Of a DNA stretch of 64,000 nt, positions 20,752 to 29,216 are shown piece by piece. The notes under the pieces are model-generated. The model saw only the letters and a program-made list of their open reading frames with translations, had not been told where the DNA came from and did no database searches. Position 1 is the stretch's first letter. Each line of letters starts with the position of its first letter. The position numbers and the translations under genes were made by a program. Source of the stretch: Serratia odorifera (GTDB lineage Bacteria > Pseudomonadota > Gammaproteobacteria > Enterobacterales > Enterobacteriaceae); NCBI RefSeq assembly GCF_900635445.1, contig NZ_LR134117.1, forward strand, positions 2,294,001 to 2,358,000, given 5' to 3'.

Positions 20752-21057
20752 ATGATTGTTATTAATGGTTTTAGTGAGTTACTACAAATGAAAGATGGCC
20801 TGCCTGATGTAGGTTGGCTTTATGTATCGCCATCGTTCAGCCTTTCCTCTGAAGAGGATATAGTCAACGGTAGTTATTATATTGCTGAAAACGAAGACGA
20901 AGAAATGGATTTTGAAGATAACTACGGCACTTTCCTTGAAGCGCCGATCTTTAAGGCGGTCATTGACAATAAGTTAGAGCACAGCCCTGCCTCTGGGAGT
21001 GTAGAACTTCTTGAAGCGGTCCGTTATTACATCGAAAACGATGATTTTCAGGACTGA
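20752..21057 (+). CDS. Probable immunity protein of the Rhs-WHH toxin
   Basis: 101 residues, acidic (ENEDEEMDFEDNYG), starting 11 nt after the Rhs stop. Position, small size, acidity and low GC relative to the Rhs core all fit a cognate immunity protein that binds the basic nuclease tip in the cytoplasm. It resembles small proteins often found beside WHH toxins, but I cannot name a family with certainty. The role is inferred from context. Confidence 0.75.
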   Translation: MIVINGFSELLQMKDGLPDVGWLYVSPSFSLSSEEDIVNGSYYIAENEDEEMDFEDNYGTFLEAPIFKAVIDNKLEHSPASGSVELLEAVRYYIENDDFQD

Positions 21058-21156
21058 AAACAAAAAACTTTTGTAATCGAATAAAGACTTCTTTGCTGCC
21101 TTTCTGACCATGTCGTAGCACCCTGTGTGGATTCTATCCATGCAGGAGTGCACGCC

Positions 21157-21561
21157 ATGAAAATCAGCACGTTGCTGACGTTGTTCCCTCTGCTGATGCC
21201 GGCATCGGTGCTTGCCGGCACGGTACTCTATACCGATTCCCACCACCCTCCGAGCAACATCGATGCCTCGGTATCTGTGATTTATCTTGACGGCCCGGAA
21301 CAGCTGCAGAAGCAAATGTTCGGTGAGCTGTCGTCAAACCCCGATGAGGCCGAGCGCCAGGCGCAAGCCGTGCTGAAATCACCGCAATGGCAGGCGAACG
21401 AGCAGCAGCTGACCACCGTTTACCGTGCGGTGGTGCGTGCCTGGGAACTGGGCGTCAAAAAAGTGCCGGCGGTGGTGTTTGATGACACCGATGTGGTGTA
21501 CGGCACTTCGGATGTTGCGCAGGCTGTGGCGCTGCGCGCCCAGGCGCAGGGAGGACAGTGA
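21157..21561 (+). CDS. Integrating conjugative element protein, TIGR03757 family
   Basis: 134 residues with a signal peptide (ISTLLTLFPLLMPASVLA). The mature part ends with a thioredoxin-fold-like segment (GVKKVPAVVFDDTDVVYGTSDVAQAV) typical of TIGR03757, a TraW/TrbC-type periplasmic component of ICE conjugation systems. AGGAG is placed 8-10 nt before ATG 21157. The next gene starts 1 nt after its stop, so it leads a tight operon of mating-pair genes. Confidence 0.85.
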   Translation: MKISTLLTLFPLLMPASVLAGTVLYTDSHHPPSNIDASVSVIYLDGPEQLQKQMFGELSSNPDEAERQAQAVLKSPQWQANEQQLTTVYRAVVRAWELGVKKVPAVVFDDTDVVYGTSDVAQAVALRAQAQGGQ

Positions 21562-21562
21562 T

Positions 21563-22570
21563 ATGCAATACCTCCTCCCCGATACATCGCTTCCCGGCCA
21601 GTCCCGCCTGAACCTCAAATCCCTCGGTATGGCCATGATGCTGTCAGTGGCCAGCGTGCCGGCCGCAAATGCCGCGCTGAACAGCGCGCAGATTGTTGCC
21701 AGTGCCGTGTCGCAGGCCTGTATCAGCTGGCGTGTGTCCGGCATTTGTTATTGGATGTTTTGCGGCTTGCACGGCTGTACGGTGCGGACTTCGGTCAAGG
21801 TAACGCACTTTATCCCTGAGGCGGTGGTCTCGACCTACAACAGCCAGGGCGGCAATCCCTGGCGTGAGATGTCGATGGTCAGCAAGGCCTCCGGCGGCCT
21901 GGAGAGCAGTATCACCGGCGCGCTGAGCGGCGTATCCGCCGGCGGCGGCAATAACGAGCTGAAAACCCCCGGGCAGCGCAAAACCAACCTGCATTTCAAA
22001 TATGCCGACGCCATTGGCCATCCGGCGACGTCCATTATCGGCGGCAGCATCCCCGGGTATTCCTGCCGCAGCGCCGCCATGCCGTTTGTGCCGTATTTCC
22101 TCAGCACGCTCGACAGCCTGGCATGGCGTACCGGCATGCCCGAGTCCCTGTATCCCGAAGCCCTGGTGCCTGGCCAACGCGAGATTGGCAGCCAGGCCGG
22201 CGCCAACATGTGGGGCAACGTTTACCCCCGGTCGGGATTTGTGACCCAGGTTGATGATGACAAGGCTGGTGCCGTCGTGGCGCAGCGGGTGGCTGACATC
22301 ATTACCCGCTCTGGCCAGCCTCACGTCTACCAGCCATTGGTGGGCCAGCGTTCGGAAGGCTATTGGCCGCCGGGCGCCGTTCAGGAGAATACCGGCACCA
22401 GCAATCACAAATGGCAGCGCCTTTCTCCGCAGTTGAGCCAGTCCTGCGCCGTCTTCCCCGACGGCGACCATCCACCGGCAGCGGATGCCAATGCCGCCTT
22501 TGCTCTGTGGCAACCCTACAGCTGCTGCCAGCGCCGCGGGCAGCGTTTCCTCTACAGCACGGATTTCTGA
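21563..22570 (+). CDS. Integrating conjugative element protein, TIGR03756 family (TraU-like)
   Basis: 335 residues with a signal peptide ending near VPAANA. It is cysteine-rich (ISWRVSGICYWMFCGLHGC; PYSCCQRRGQRF), as expected for a periplasmic TraU-like mating-pair protein stabilised by disulphides. The start at 21563 follows the upstream stop directly, with GGGAGGACA as ribosome-binding site. Function from family: part of the type IV secretion apparatus of the PFGI-1/ICEHin1056 class. Confidence 0.87.
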   Translation: MQYLLPDTSLPGQSRLNLKSLGMAMMLSVASVPAANAALNSAQIVASAVSQACISWRVSGICYWMFCGLHGCTVRTSVKVTHFIPEAVVSTYNSQGGNPWREMSMVSKASGGLESSITGALSGVSAGGGNNELKTPGQRKTNLHFKYADAIGHPATSIIGGSIPGYSCRSAAMPFVPYFLSTLDSLAWRTGMPESLYPEALVPGQREIGSQAGANMWGNVYPRSGFVTQVDDDKAGAVVAQRVADIITRSGQPHVYQPLVGQRSEGYWPPGAVQENTGTSNHKWQRLSPQLSQSCAVFPDGDHPPAADANAAFALWQPYSCCQRRGQRFLYSTDF

Positions 22571-22577
22571 GGTCTGA

Positions 22578-24065
22578 ATGATGAATAACACGATGCATAC
22601 ATTTTTACGGGGACGGCGCAGCCTGCTGTCTCTGCTGATTGCCGGCAGCCTGGCGCTGGTTGGCACGATGAGTGCGCACGCCGATGACAATGACGACAAC
22701 GGTACGTTGTTTGGTGTTTCGTTGCCGCAGGTCAATGACAGCAATGTCGGATACGGGAAGAGCGCCAACGGCGCGGTGTCCGACAAGCTGTTTTATTCCC
22801 TGGGCGGCGGTTCGGTGATTTCACAGCCGGCGACGCGCAGCAACATGCAGCGGTTGGGCATGAACCTGGGCTGGAGCTCGGATTTGATGTGCGGCAACTT
22901 CGACCTGAAAACGACGATCGGCAACCAGCTCAACGGTGTTACCGACGGGTTCAAGAATCTGATGAGTGACGTTATCCAGGGCGCCACCGGTGCGGTGGCC
23001 AGCCTGCCGGCGATGGCCATCCAGCGCGCGAATCCGGGGCTGTATGAAATGCTGACCAACGGGGTGTTGCAAGGCGGCGTCGCGTTCGACAAGGCGCAGC
23101 TCAACTGCCAGAACCTCTCCAAACGCATGATGGACATGGCCGATACCGGCGCCTGGTCGCAGGCCGCCGCAATGGAAGAGGCCAAGAGCCTGGTCAACAG
23201 CAGCGGCGGCGATGCCGTCCGCTCGATGAATGCGACGGAGAAGGTGACCGGTCAGTCCGGGCAGACATGGATTGGCGGGCAGAAACGTGGCGGCTCTGGC
23301 CAGCCGGCCATCAAGCCGACCCATGACCTGGCGGCTGCCGGCTACAACATGATGAATGCGCTGCCTGTCACCAGTACCTCCGGCGTGTCCGGCAGCAGCT
23401 GCACCGGCGGTGCCTGCGCCAAATACGCCAGCAGCGAGGAGGCCGCGGCCGCAGTGGTGAAAGTGCTGGGCGACACGTCATTACGCACCTGTAAGGACGC
23501 GTCGCAATGCACCAGTGGCGAAGGCGATGAGCAGCCGGGCAGCACCGTGGCCGGCACCGGGTTTGCCCCGATGCTGGAAGAGGCCACCAAGGCCAATAAT
23601 GAGCAGTTGGCCAAGTTGGTAAACGGCGCCGAAAAGCCAACCACCGCGAACCTGGCCAAACTGAAAACCGGCAGCCTGGCGGTGACGGCCGGTGTGGTGC
23701 GCGCACTGCAGCGTGACCCGGACAATGCTGCCCTGGTCGGGCGTCTCGCCAGCGAGCTGGCGATGGCCGACACCATCGAGACGGCCTTCCTGATGCGCCG
23801 CATGATCACCACCGGCATGTCCGAACCGAACGCCGCAGCACAGAAGGTGGCGATGCAAGAAGGCGACCGCCGCATCGAAGCGCTGGACCGCGAAATCACG
23901 GCGCTGAAAAACGAGATGGAGATGAAACGTGAAATCTCCCGCAATGCGGTGCTGACCATTATCGATCGCGAGAACAACCGCGCCGAAACCAACCCGCAGC
24001 GTCAGTCTGCAGACAGCCCGGATACCAAGTTTAATCAGCTGGCCGTGCCGGAAACAGACCAGTGA
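22578..24065 (+). CDS. Integrating conjugative element protein, TIGR03755 family (TraH-like)
   Basis: 495 residues. Signal peptide (LLSLLIAGSLALVGTMSAHA), then a conserved region with MGLNLGWSSDLMCGNFD-like order, LPAMAIQRANPGLYEML and LNCQNLSKRMMDMADTG. The C-terminal part is coiled-coil-like (DRRIEALDREITALKNEMEM). It matches the TIGR03755/TraH-like periplasmic protein of ICE systems. It lies in the same operon, 7 nt after the TIGR03756 gene. Confidence 0.87.
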   Translation: MMNNTMHTFLRGRRSLLSLLIAGSLALVGTMSAHADDNDDNGTLFGVSLPQVNDSNVGYGKSANGAVSDKLFYSLGGGSVISQPATRSNMQRLGMNLGWSSDLMCGNFDLKTTIGNQLNGVTDGFKNLMSDVIQGATGAVASLPAMAIQRANPGLYEMLTNGVLQGGVAFDKAQLNCQNLSKRMMDMADTGAWSQAAAMEEAKSLVNSSGGDAVRSMNATEKVTGQSGQTWIGGQKRGGSGQPAIKPTHDLAAAGYNMMNALPVTSTSGVSGSSCTGGACAKYASSEEAAAAVVKVLGDTSLRTCKDASQCTSGEGDEQPGSTVAGTGFAPMLEEATKANNEQLAKLVNGAEKPTTANLAKLKTGSLAVTAGVVRALQRDPDNAALVGRLASELAMADTIETAFLMRRMITTGMSEPNAAAQKVAMQEGDRRIEALDREITALKNEMEMKREISRNAVLTIIDRENNRAETNPQRQSADSPDTKFNQLAVPETDQ

Positions 24066-24079
24066 GTGTGGAGACATCT

Positions 24080-24451
24080 ATGACGAAATCAGAGAACAAA
24101 GACCTGCTGCCCCGTCGGGGCGGCAGGTTTGGCCGGGGAATCAAACGTTTCCTGCAGCTGCTTGCCATGCTTGTGGTTGCCATGGTCATGGCGCTGGGGC
24201 TCGCGCACTGGGGCGTTACTCACCCCGGTGAAACCGCAGCGCTGCGTAGCTGGGTGCACAGTACACGTTACGGCTGGCTGTTCTGGCGTCTGGCGCTTTA
24301 TGCGGCGCTGGCCTGGGCATTCTGGAAAATCTGGCATGCACCCGGGGTTAAACCGGAACATCGTCAGCCCCTCAAGCGTATGGCCATCGCTTGCGCGCTG
24401 TTTGCCCTGGCGTGTGAATACTCCATCTTCGGCGGAGGGCTGACGCTATGA
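24080..24451 (+). CDS. Small ICE membrane protein
   Basis: About 123 residues from ATG 24080 (GGAG upstream). Three hydrophobic segments (LLAMLVVAMVMALGLAHWG, WLFWRLALYAALAWAFW, MAIACALFALACEYSIFGG) follow a basic N-terminus. It sits between the TIGR03755 and TraG-N genes and overlaps the latter (ATGA), a position always held by a small membrane protein in this ICE class. No biochemical role is known. Confidence 0.75.
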   Translation: MTKSENKDLLPRRGGRFGRGIKRFLQLLAMLVVAMVMALGLAHWGVTHPGETAALRSWVHSTRYGWLFWRLALYAALAWAFWKIWHAPGVKPEHRQPLKRMAIACALFALACEYSIFGGGLTL

Positions 24452-25959
24452 TGACCAACAGTTATCTGGAGTATTTCCTGACGCTCCTCGGTTGGATTGT
24501 GAACAACGGCCTGTGGGAGCTGCTGGTCAGCAGCGGGCTGTTTGTGCTGCCGCTGCTGTTCAAGGTTGTCGGCATCTGGCTGAAAGTCCGGGAAGAGGGG
24601 GAAGATGAAGGCAACAAGGGGATGCTGTCCCTGCCGCGCATCGAGAACCTGCTCTATGGTGCATTTTTCGTGATGCTTGCCTGTTGCCTGCCGCTGATGA
24701 ATGTCAGCCTGGACACCATCAAGTATGACAGCAGCCGGGCGAGCACCTGCGGCACCTGGACACCGAAGAAACCGGATGAGACGGGGTATGCGAATATCAT
24801 GTCGAGCATGAACGGTCAGACGGCGAAGGTGCCGGTGTGGTGGCTGGTCGTGCATAAATTGTCGAAGGGGTTCACCGCGGTGGCTGTAGCTAACATTCCG
24901 TGTCGGCCGGATCTGCGACAAGTCCGTTTTGAGGTTCAGCACAGCCGGGTCAACAACCCGGCGCTGGCGAAGGAGCTGCAGGACTTCACCAATGACTGCT
25001 ATGCGCTGGCATTGTACACCTGGCAGAACCGTGACCAGGGGCAGACGACGGACAAGGCAACATTGCGTGATATCGAGTGGCTGGGGTCGAAAACCTTCCT
25101 GAACGGCGGGTACTACAACAACCTGCAGTCGAAAACGCCGCGCGCCAGCTTCCCATGGAATGAATCACGGGACAGTGGCCGGGCTAACACCGGGCGAGGT
25201 GGTTACCCGACCTGCAGCGAGTGGTGGTCGGCGGCTGACACCGGCCTGGAAGCCCGGGTGGTGAAGCAGGTCGATCCGGGCGTGATGCTGCGGATGTCTG
25301 CAGCGCTTAAAATGATGGGACAGGCAGACGCGGACTACAAAGAAGCCGTGGTACGTCGTCTGGTCAGTCCGGATAACCTGACAGTCTCTCAGGGAGGACG
25401 GGCCTATGCCGGCTATGGCGGCAACGCTGACTTCACCATGGGCAACTCGGTTAACCGTGTTGCATCAACCGGTGGAACCGCGCTGGGAAGCCTGGCGGCA
25501 TTCCCTGCCTTTGATGCGATGCGCCAGGCACTGCCGATGGTACAGGCAATCCTGTTAATGGCGGTTTACATTATGATCCCGCTTATCCTGGCCTTCGCGG
25601 CATACAATTATGCTTCAGTGATCACAATGACGTTCGTGGTCTTTGCTCTCAATTTCCTGACGTTCTGGTGGGAACTGGCGCGCTGGCTGGACAGTTGGTT
25701 TCTGGAAGCTCTTTACGGTTCGGATACGCACAGCCGATGGAACGTGGCCGGTTTTCAGAACAGTTCTGATGATCTGATCATGAATCTGGTAATGGGTGCA
25801 ATGTTTATCGTGTTACCGACAGTCTGGATGGCCGCGTTGTCATGGGCTGGTATCAGTGTAGGACAAGCGCTTGGTAATGCTGTAAATGCAGGTTCAAAGA
25901 AAGCTCAAGATACTGGGGGGCAAGCAGTTGACACCCTGAAACGGTCAGCAAAACTGTGA
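24448..25959 (+). CDS. TraG N-terminal-domain conjugal transfer protein
   Basis: 503 residues. N-terminal membrane helices (LLVSSGLFVLPLLFKVVGIWL; LLYGAFFVMLACCLPLMNV), a periplasmic loop with paired cysteines (STCGTWTPKKPDE), and C-terminal helices (QAILLMAVYIMIPLILAFAAY; FVVFALNFLTFWWELARW). This is the TraG_N mating-pair stabilisation layout in ICE systems. Coupled to the upstream gene by a 4-nt overlap. It is the last gene of the module on this strand. Confidence 0.85.
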   Translation: MMTNSYLEYFLTLLGWIVNNGLWELLVSSGLFVLPLLFKVVGIWLKVREEGEDEGNKGMLSLPRIENLLYGAFFVMLACCLPLMNVSLDTIKYDSSRASTCGTWTPKKPDETGYANIMSSMNGQTAKVPVWWLVVHKLSKGFTAVAVANIPCRPDLRQVRFEVQHSRVNNPALAKELQDFTNDCYALALYTWQNRDQGQTTDKATLRDIEWLGSKTFLNGGYYNNLQSKTPRASFPWNESRDSGRANTGRGGYPTCSEWWSAADTGLEARVVKQVDPGVMLRMSAALKMMGQADADYKEAVVRRLVSPDNLTVSQGGRAYAGYGGNADFTMGNSVNRVASTGGTALGSLAAFPAFDAMRQALPMVQAILLMAVYIMIPLILAFAAYNYASVITMTFVVFALNFLTFWWELARWLDSWFLEALYGSDTHSRWNVAGFQNSSDDLIMNLVMGAMFIVLPTVWMAALSWAGISVGQALGNAVNAGSKKAQDTGGQAVDTLKRSAKL

Positions 25960-25998
25960 TTTAATTAAAACCGCAGAGGGCTGAATAACTCAGTCCTC

Positions 25999-26385
25999 TT
26001 ATTCATCCTCCAGATCTATCCGATATGCTCCACAATATAAGCCGAAACCCTGGTCACCATCTCTATATTCTGTTAAAGACTCATTATTAACTGGATCAAC
26101 ATATTCAGGGGCTGTTGGTTGGTTAAATTGTTGAAGTATGAACGCGATTGCCCATATAAACAGTAGACATCCAGCAATAGCCAGTCCTCCTAGTAATGCT
26201 GCTGTAAGGGAACCTAAAAGTGCAATAGCGATAGGAATGCGACCAACCCAACCAGGTAGCTTATGGCTACGTGCTTTAGACACACAAACGTTATCCCAGT
26301 GAAGAATGGTACCTTTAATTCGCTTCCACAGGTTTGCCATGCGAACCCCACGCTGATAAGCGTGGTGCTGTGTTGTATTGTTCAT
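25999..26385 (-). CDS. DUF3742-family ICE protein
   Basis: About 128 residues. Basic N-terminus, two membrane segments (IAIALLGSLTAALLGGLAIAG and LLFIWAIAFIL), and the C-terminal GFGLYCGAYRID, which matches the conserved end of DUF3742 proteins. ATG 26385 sits 6 nt after GGAG. It is convergent with the TraG-N gene, the same order as in PFGI-1-type ICEs. The function is unknown. It marks the right end of the conjugation fragment; the recognisable ICE genes stop here. Confidence 0.78.
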   Translation of the reverse strand: MNNTTQHHAYQRGVRMANLWKRIKGTILHWDNVCVSKARSHKLPGWVGRIPIAIALLGSLTAALLGGLAIAGCLLFIWAIAFILQQFNQPTAPEYVDPVNNESLTEYRDGDQGFGLYCGAYRIDLEDE

Positions 26386-26434
26386 CATCACTCCTTAACC
26401 AGGTGATAGCCTAACCTCATCCTAGCTTAAATAA

Positions 26435-26611
26435 CATTCAATTGCTATTTGCCTGGTTCCTCTGGTGGCAAGCGACCAAGCCTGTCTTTTTGAGCACGAT
26501 GGTTACCTTGAAGAAGTTCCGCTCACACCTGATGAGAGAGCCACCGTTGAACAGGACGCAGATAAAATTGAACAGGCTCTTAAAAGGTTGCCCCTTAAAC
26601 CCGAAGGGTAA
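26435..26611 (+). pseudogene. C-terminal remnant of an unidentified protein
   Basis: An open frame without a start reads LVASDQACLFEHDGYLEEV, then PLTPDERATVEQDADKIEQA to a stop at 26609. The amphipathic, charged composition looks like real coding sequence, but no family is recognised. The 5' part is missing. A dispersed repeat starts 4 nt after the stop, so the repeat may mark the end of the original gene. Confidence 0.45.
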
Positions 26612-26614
26612 AAA

Positions 26615-26641
26615 GGACCGCTTTGTGCCAATAGCGGACAT
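26615..26641. repeat. Dispersed GTCCGCT/AGCGGAC hairpin repeat, copy 4 (half unit)
   Basis: GGACCGCTTT and ATAGCGGACAT surround a GTGCC core, the same half-unit as at 15840. Confidence 0.65.
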
Positions 26642-26744
26642 AAAAGAAATTGCGATACCTTGAGTGGTGAAAAGCCGTTTCCGCTCAGTTTTTAATGTTG
26701 AGAGCGGCCTCCTACAGTGAATCCAGCAAATGCTAAAGGAACAT

Positions 26745-27767
26745 TCACTCATTTACTGTATTAACGCCTCTTGCTGGTCGCTGACGCATAGCGCCCGGCG
26801 GATATCCATTGATGCGCTTAAAAGCTCTGCTAAACGCTGCCTGTGAGGCATAGCCGAGGCGAAGAGCAACGGTGTCAATTGAGATCTTATCGTGAATAAT
26901 CCAGTGACCTGCGATGCGCATTCGCACCTCCCTTGCATAGCGCAGGGGAGGTATGCCGATGATTGATTTGAAGCGTTCAGCAAAAACAGAACGTGACACA
27001 TGTGACTGTGCAGCAAGTTCAGCAACAGACCACTCCCGACCCGTATCGCGATGAATGGCCAGAATTGCACGGGCGAGTCGTGGATCACGTAACGCAGCGA
27101 TCAGGCCAGCTGCGTTCTCGCTGCCGTTTTCGATCCATCCACGCACAATCATGGCAGCCGCCACTTCTGCGAGGCGGGCCAGAATGCCCGCGAAGCCAGC
27201 GCGTCCGGAACAGATTTCAAATTTCATCGCGCCCAGAATGGGAACCAGCCCCGGATAGATCTGTTCATTTGCCTCAACCACTATGGCTTGCGGCATCAGT
27301 TTACCAAGACCCTGCATTCCACCGAGATCGAACTCCATACAGCCATAAAACAGAACCGTGCTGGGTGTCGGATGCGAACTCGGGCAAGTATTGATTCCGC
27401 TGACGGCCTCGCCTAAAGGAGCAGAGCCTAACGTGTCGATATGTTGAAATGAACAGCTGACATCCGATACAAGCTGGTGATCCTCACCCTGCGGCATGAA
27501 TACCATGCTGCCAGCTTTCAGTTCGTGCAATGTACCATCGTGTGTGCGAAGCAGAGCAGTACCTACAGCGATGTAATGAAAATAGGCATGTCCCGGTCTG
27601 TTGCTAAAACCCACGCCAAACTCAGAGCCAGTCTGTAAACGGCGATACTGCACGCCACGCAGGCGCATTTCCAGCAGCAATTCACTGATGAGCTCGGATG
27701 TAAGGGCAAAATGTCTGTTCACATGCATAATCGGAGTTTCGGGTAAAAAATCAGGATGTAGCATCAT
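26745..27767 (-). CDS. AraC-family regulator with cupin sensor (Cupin_6)
   Basis: About 340 residues. The N-terminal Cupin_6-type domain (LRTHDGTLHELKAGSMVFMPQGEDHQL) is followed by a C-terminal AraC domain (VAELAAQSHVSRSVFAERFKS; RLGYASQAAFSRAFKRINGYPPG). It is divergent from the MFS exporter at 27830 with only 62 nt between starts, so it very likely controls it; such pairs are common. The start could be a few codons further in (MHVNRHF, residue 14). The inducer is unknown. Confidence 0.85.
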   Translation of the reverse strand: MMLHPDFLPETPIMHVNRHFALTSELISELLLEMRLRGVQYRRLQTGSEFGVGFSNRPGHAYFHYIAVGTALLRTHDGTLHELKAGSMVFMPQGEDHQLVSDVSCSFQHIDTLGSAPLGEAVSGINTCPSSHPTPSTVLFYGCMEFDLGGMQGLGKLMPQAIVVEANEQIYPGLVPILGAMKFEICSGRAGFAGILARLAEVAAAMIVRGWIENGSENAAGLIAALRDPRLARAILAIHRDTGREWSVAELAAQSHVSRSVFAERFKSIIGIPPLRYAREVRMRIAGHWIIHDKISIDTVALRLGYASQAAFSRAFKRINGYPPGAMRQRPARGVNTVNE

Positions 27768-27829
27768 AGATCGTCCAGCGACTCAACTCTAGACTAGGCG
27801 TTATAATTTTTCTCCAGGTAGAGTGTGTT

Positions 27830-29032
27830 ATGAGAAATGAAGCAACTGAAGCTGTATCCGCGAGTTTGAATAGTTCGGAACCCAAAGAATCCGCATGGAT
27901 GGCCGTTATTTCACTGACTATGGGTGTGTTTGGCTTGCTGACTGCAGAATATCTTCCTGCCAGCCTGTTGACCCCCATGGCTGCCGATCTCGGTGTGACC
28001 GAAGCTCTAGCTGGTCAGGCTGTGACGGTAACGGCTGTGGTGGCCCTGTTTGCTGGTCTGATGGTTCCCCGCCTGACGCGTAATTATGATCGCCGAAATG
28101 TTTTGCTTGGTTTTACCGTGCTGATGATTGCCTCCAACCTGCTGGTCGCACTTTCATCCAGTCTGGCTGTTCTGTTAGTCATGCGCATTTTGCTGGGCAT
28201 CGCGCTGGGAGGCTTCTGGAGTATGGCTGCTGCCGTCGCTATGCGGCTGGTCCCTGCTAAAAGCGTCCCGCGCGCTCTCTCCATTATTTTTAGCGGTATT
28301 GCTGTCGGTACCGTGGTTTCGATCCCGCTGGGGAGCTATTTGGGTGGGCTTTATGGCTGGCGTAGTGCTTTTATCGCTGCAACCGCAGTAGGCGTGCTGA
28401 CACTGATTTTTCAGCTGTTTACCCTTCCTGGAATGGCTCCGCGTAGAATGATGATAACAGCCTCTGTCATGGATTTACTCCGTCGCCCAGGCATTGCGAT
28501 GGGTATGACGGGGTGTGTGATTGCCCATACCGGTCAGTATGCGCTGTTTACCTATATTCGTCCGGCTCTCGAAAATATTGCCCAACTTGATGTGGATCGT
28601 TTGTCTTTGATACTGCTTGGATTTGGCATCGCTAATTTTATCGGTACGCTGCTAACCGGGTGGCTGATGGAGAGAAGCCTGCGTCTCACACTGATACTCA
28701 TGCCAGCGCTTGTCGGTTTCGCGGCATTAAGCATGATTTTGCTGCCACTAGAGGAAAAAGGATTGGTGTTGTTCGTCGCGTTGTGGGGGATGGCATTTGG
28801 TGGCGTACCCGTTGCGTGGTCAAATTGGGTAGCGCGTTCCGTTCCCGATCAGGCTGAAACCGCTGGCGGCATGGTAGTCGCAGCAGTTCAGTCCTCAATT
28901 GCGGCGGGTGCTGCGTTGGGAGGATTACTCTTTGGTATCAGCGGCATAACAGGTGTTTTCATCACCGCTGGTTGCATAATGTTTTTTGCCACGCTCGTTA
29001 TTGGACTAAAGGTGAGGGTCGCTCTGACCTGA
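27830..29032 (+). CDS. MFS exporter, NepI/AraJ-like (DHA1)
   Basis: 400 residues, 12 predicted helices. The drug:H+ antiporter-1 signature regions are visible: the TAEYLPASLLTPMAADL helix-1 motif, PRLTRNYDRRNVLLG (motif A, loop 2-3) and MRILLGIALGGFWSMAAAV (motif B region). The closest recall is the NepI/AraJ group of sugar or nucleoside efflux pumps. Regulation is probably by the divergent AraC gene. The substrate is not predictable. Confidence 0.82.
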   Translation: MRNEATEAVSASLNSSEPKESAWMAVISLTMGVFGLLTAEYLPASLLTPMAADLGVTEALAGQAVTVTAVVALFAGLMVPRLTRNYDRRNVLLGFTVLMIASNLLVALSSSLAVLLVMRILLGIALGGFWSMAAAVAMRLVPAKSVPRALSIIFSGIAVGTVVSIPLGSYLGGLYGWRSAFIAATAVGVLTLIFQLFTLPGMAPRRMMITASVMDLLRRPGIAMGMTGCVIAHTGQYALFTYIRPALENIAQLDVDRLSLILLGFGIANFIGTLLTGWLMERSLRLTLILMPALVGFAALSMILLPLEEKGLVLFVALWGMAFGGVPVAWSNWVARSVPDQAETAGGMVVAAVQSSIAAGAALGGLLFGISGITGVFITAGCIMFFATLVIGLKVRVALT

Positions 29033-29171
29033 CCACTTCCCCTGTAAGAAAGTTTCAATGAAGGCCAGCTGAACCAGGTGGCTGGCCTGAAAAAAACAGC
29101 GAGATTTCCTCCTCCTTTTCCGCTCTATTTGTTATCCGCTAGTCGTTGTCAGCAGATCTTCAGCGTCAAGT

Positions 29172-29202
29172 GTTTGTCTGCTGTGTGCCAGAAGCGGATG
29201 TT
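29172..29202. repeat. Dispersed GTCCGCT/AGCGGAC hairpin repeat, copy 5 (decayed half unit)
   Basis: GTTTGTCTGCTGTGTGCC and AGAAGCGGATGTT keep the TCTGCT...AGCGGA pairing of the family with substitutions. It lies between two convergent genes. Confidence 0.5.
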
Positions 29203-29216
29203 ACTTCTTGCATATT

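Larger units (their letters stand above)
26386..26744. other. Gap with a protein-coding remnant and a dispersed repeat
   Basis: No complete gene. A 58-codon open stretch (26435-26611, + strand) and a GTCCGCT-type repeat (26615-26641) are present; see separate entries. The rest shows no clear signal. Confidence 0.55.
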
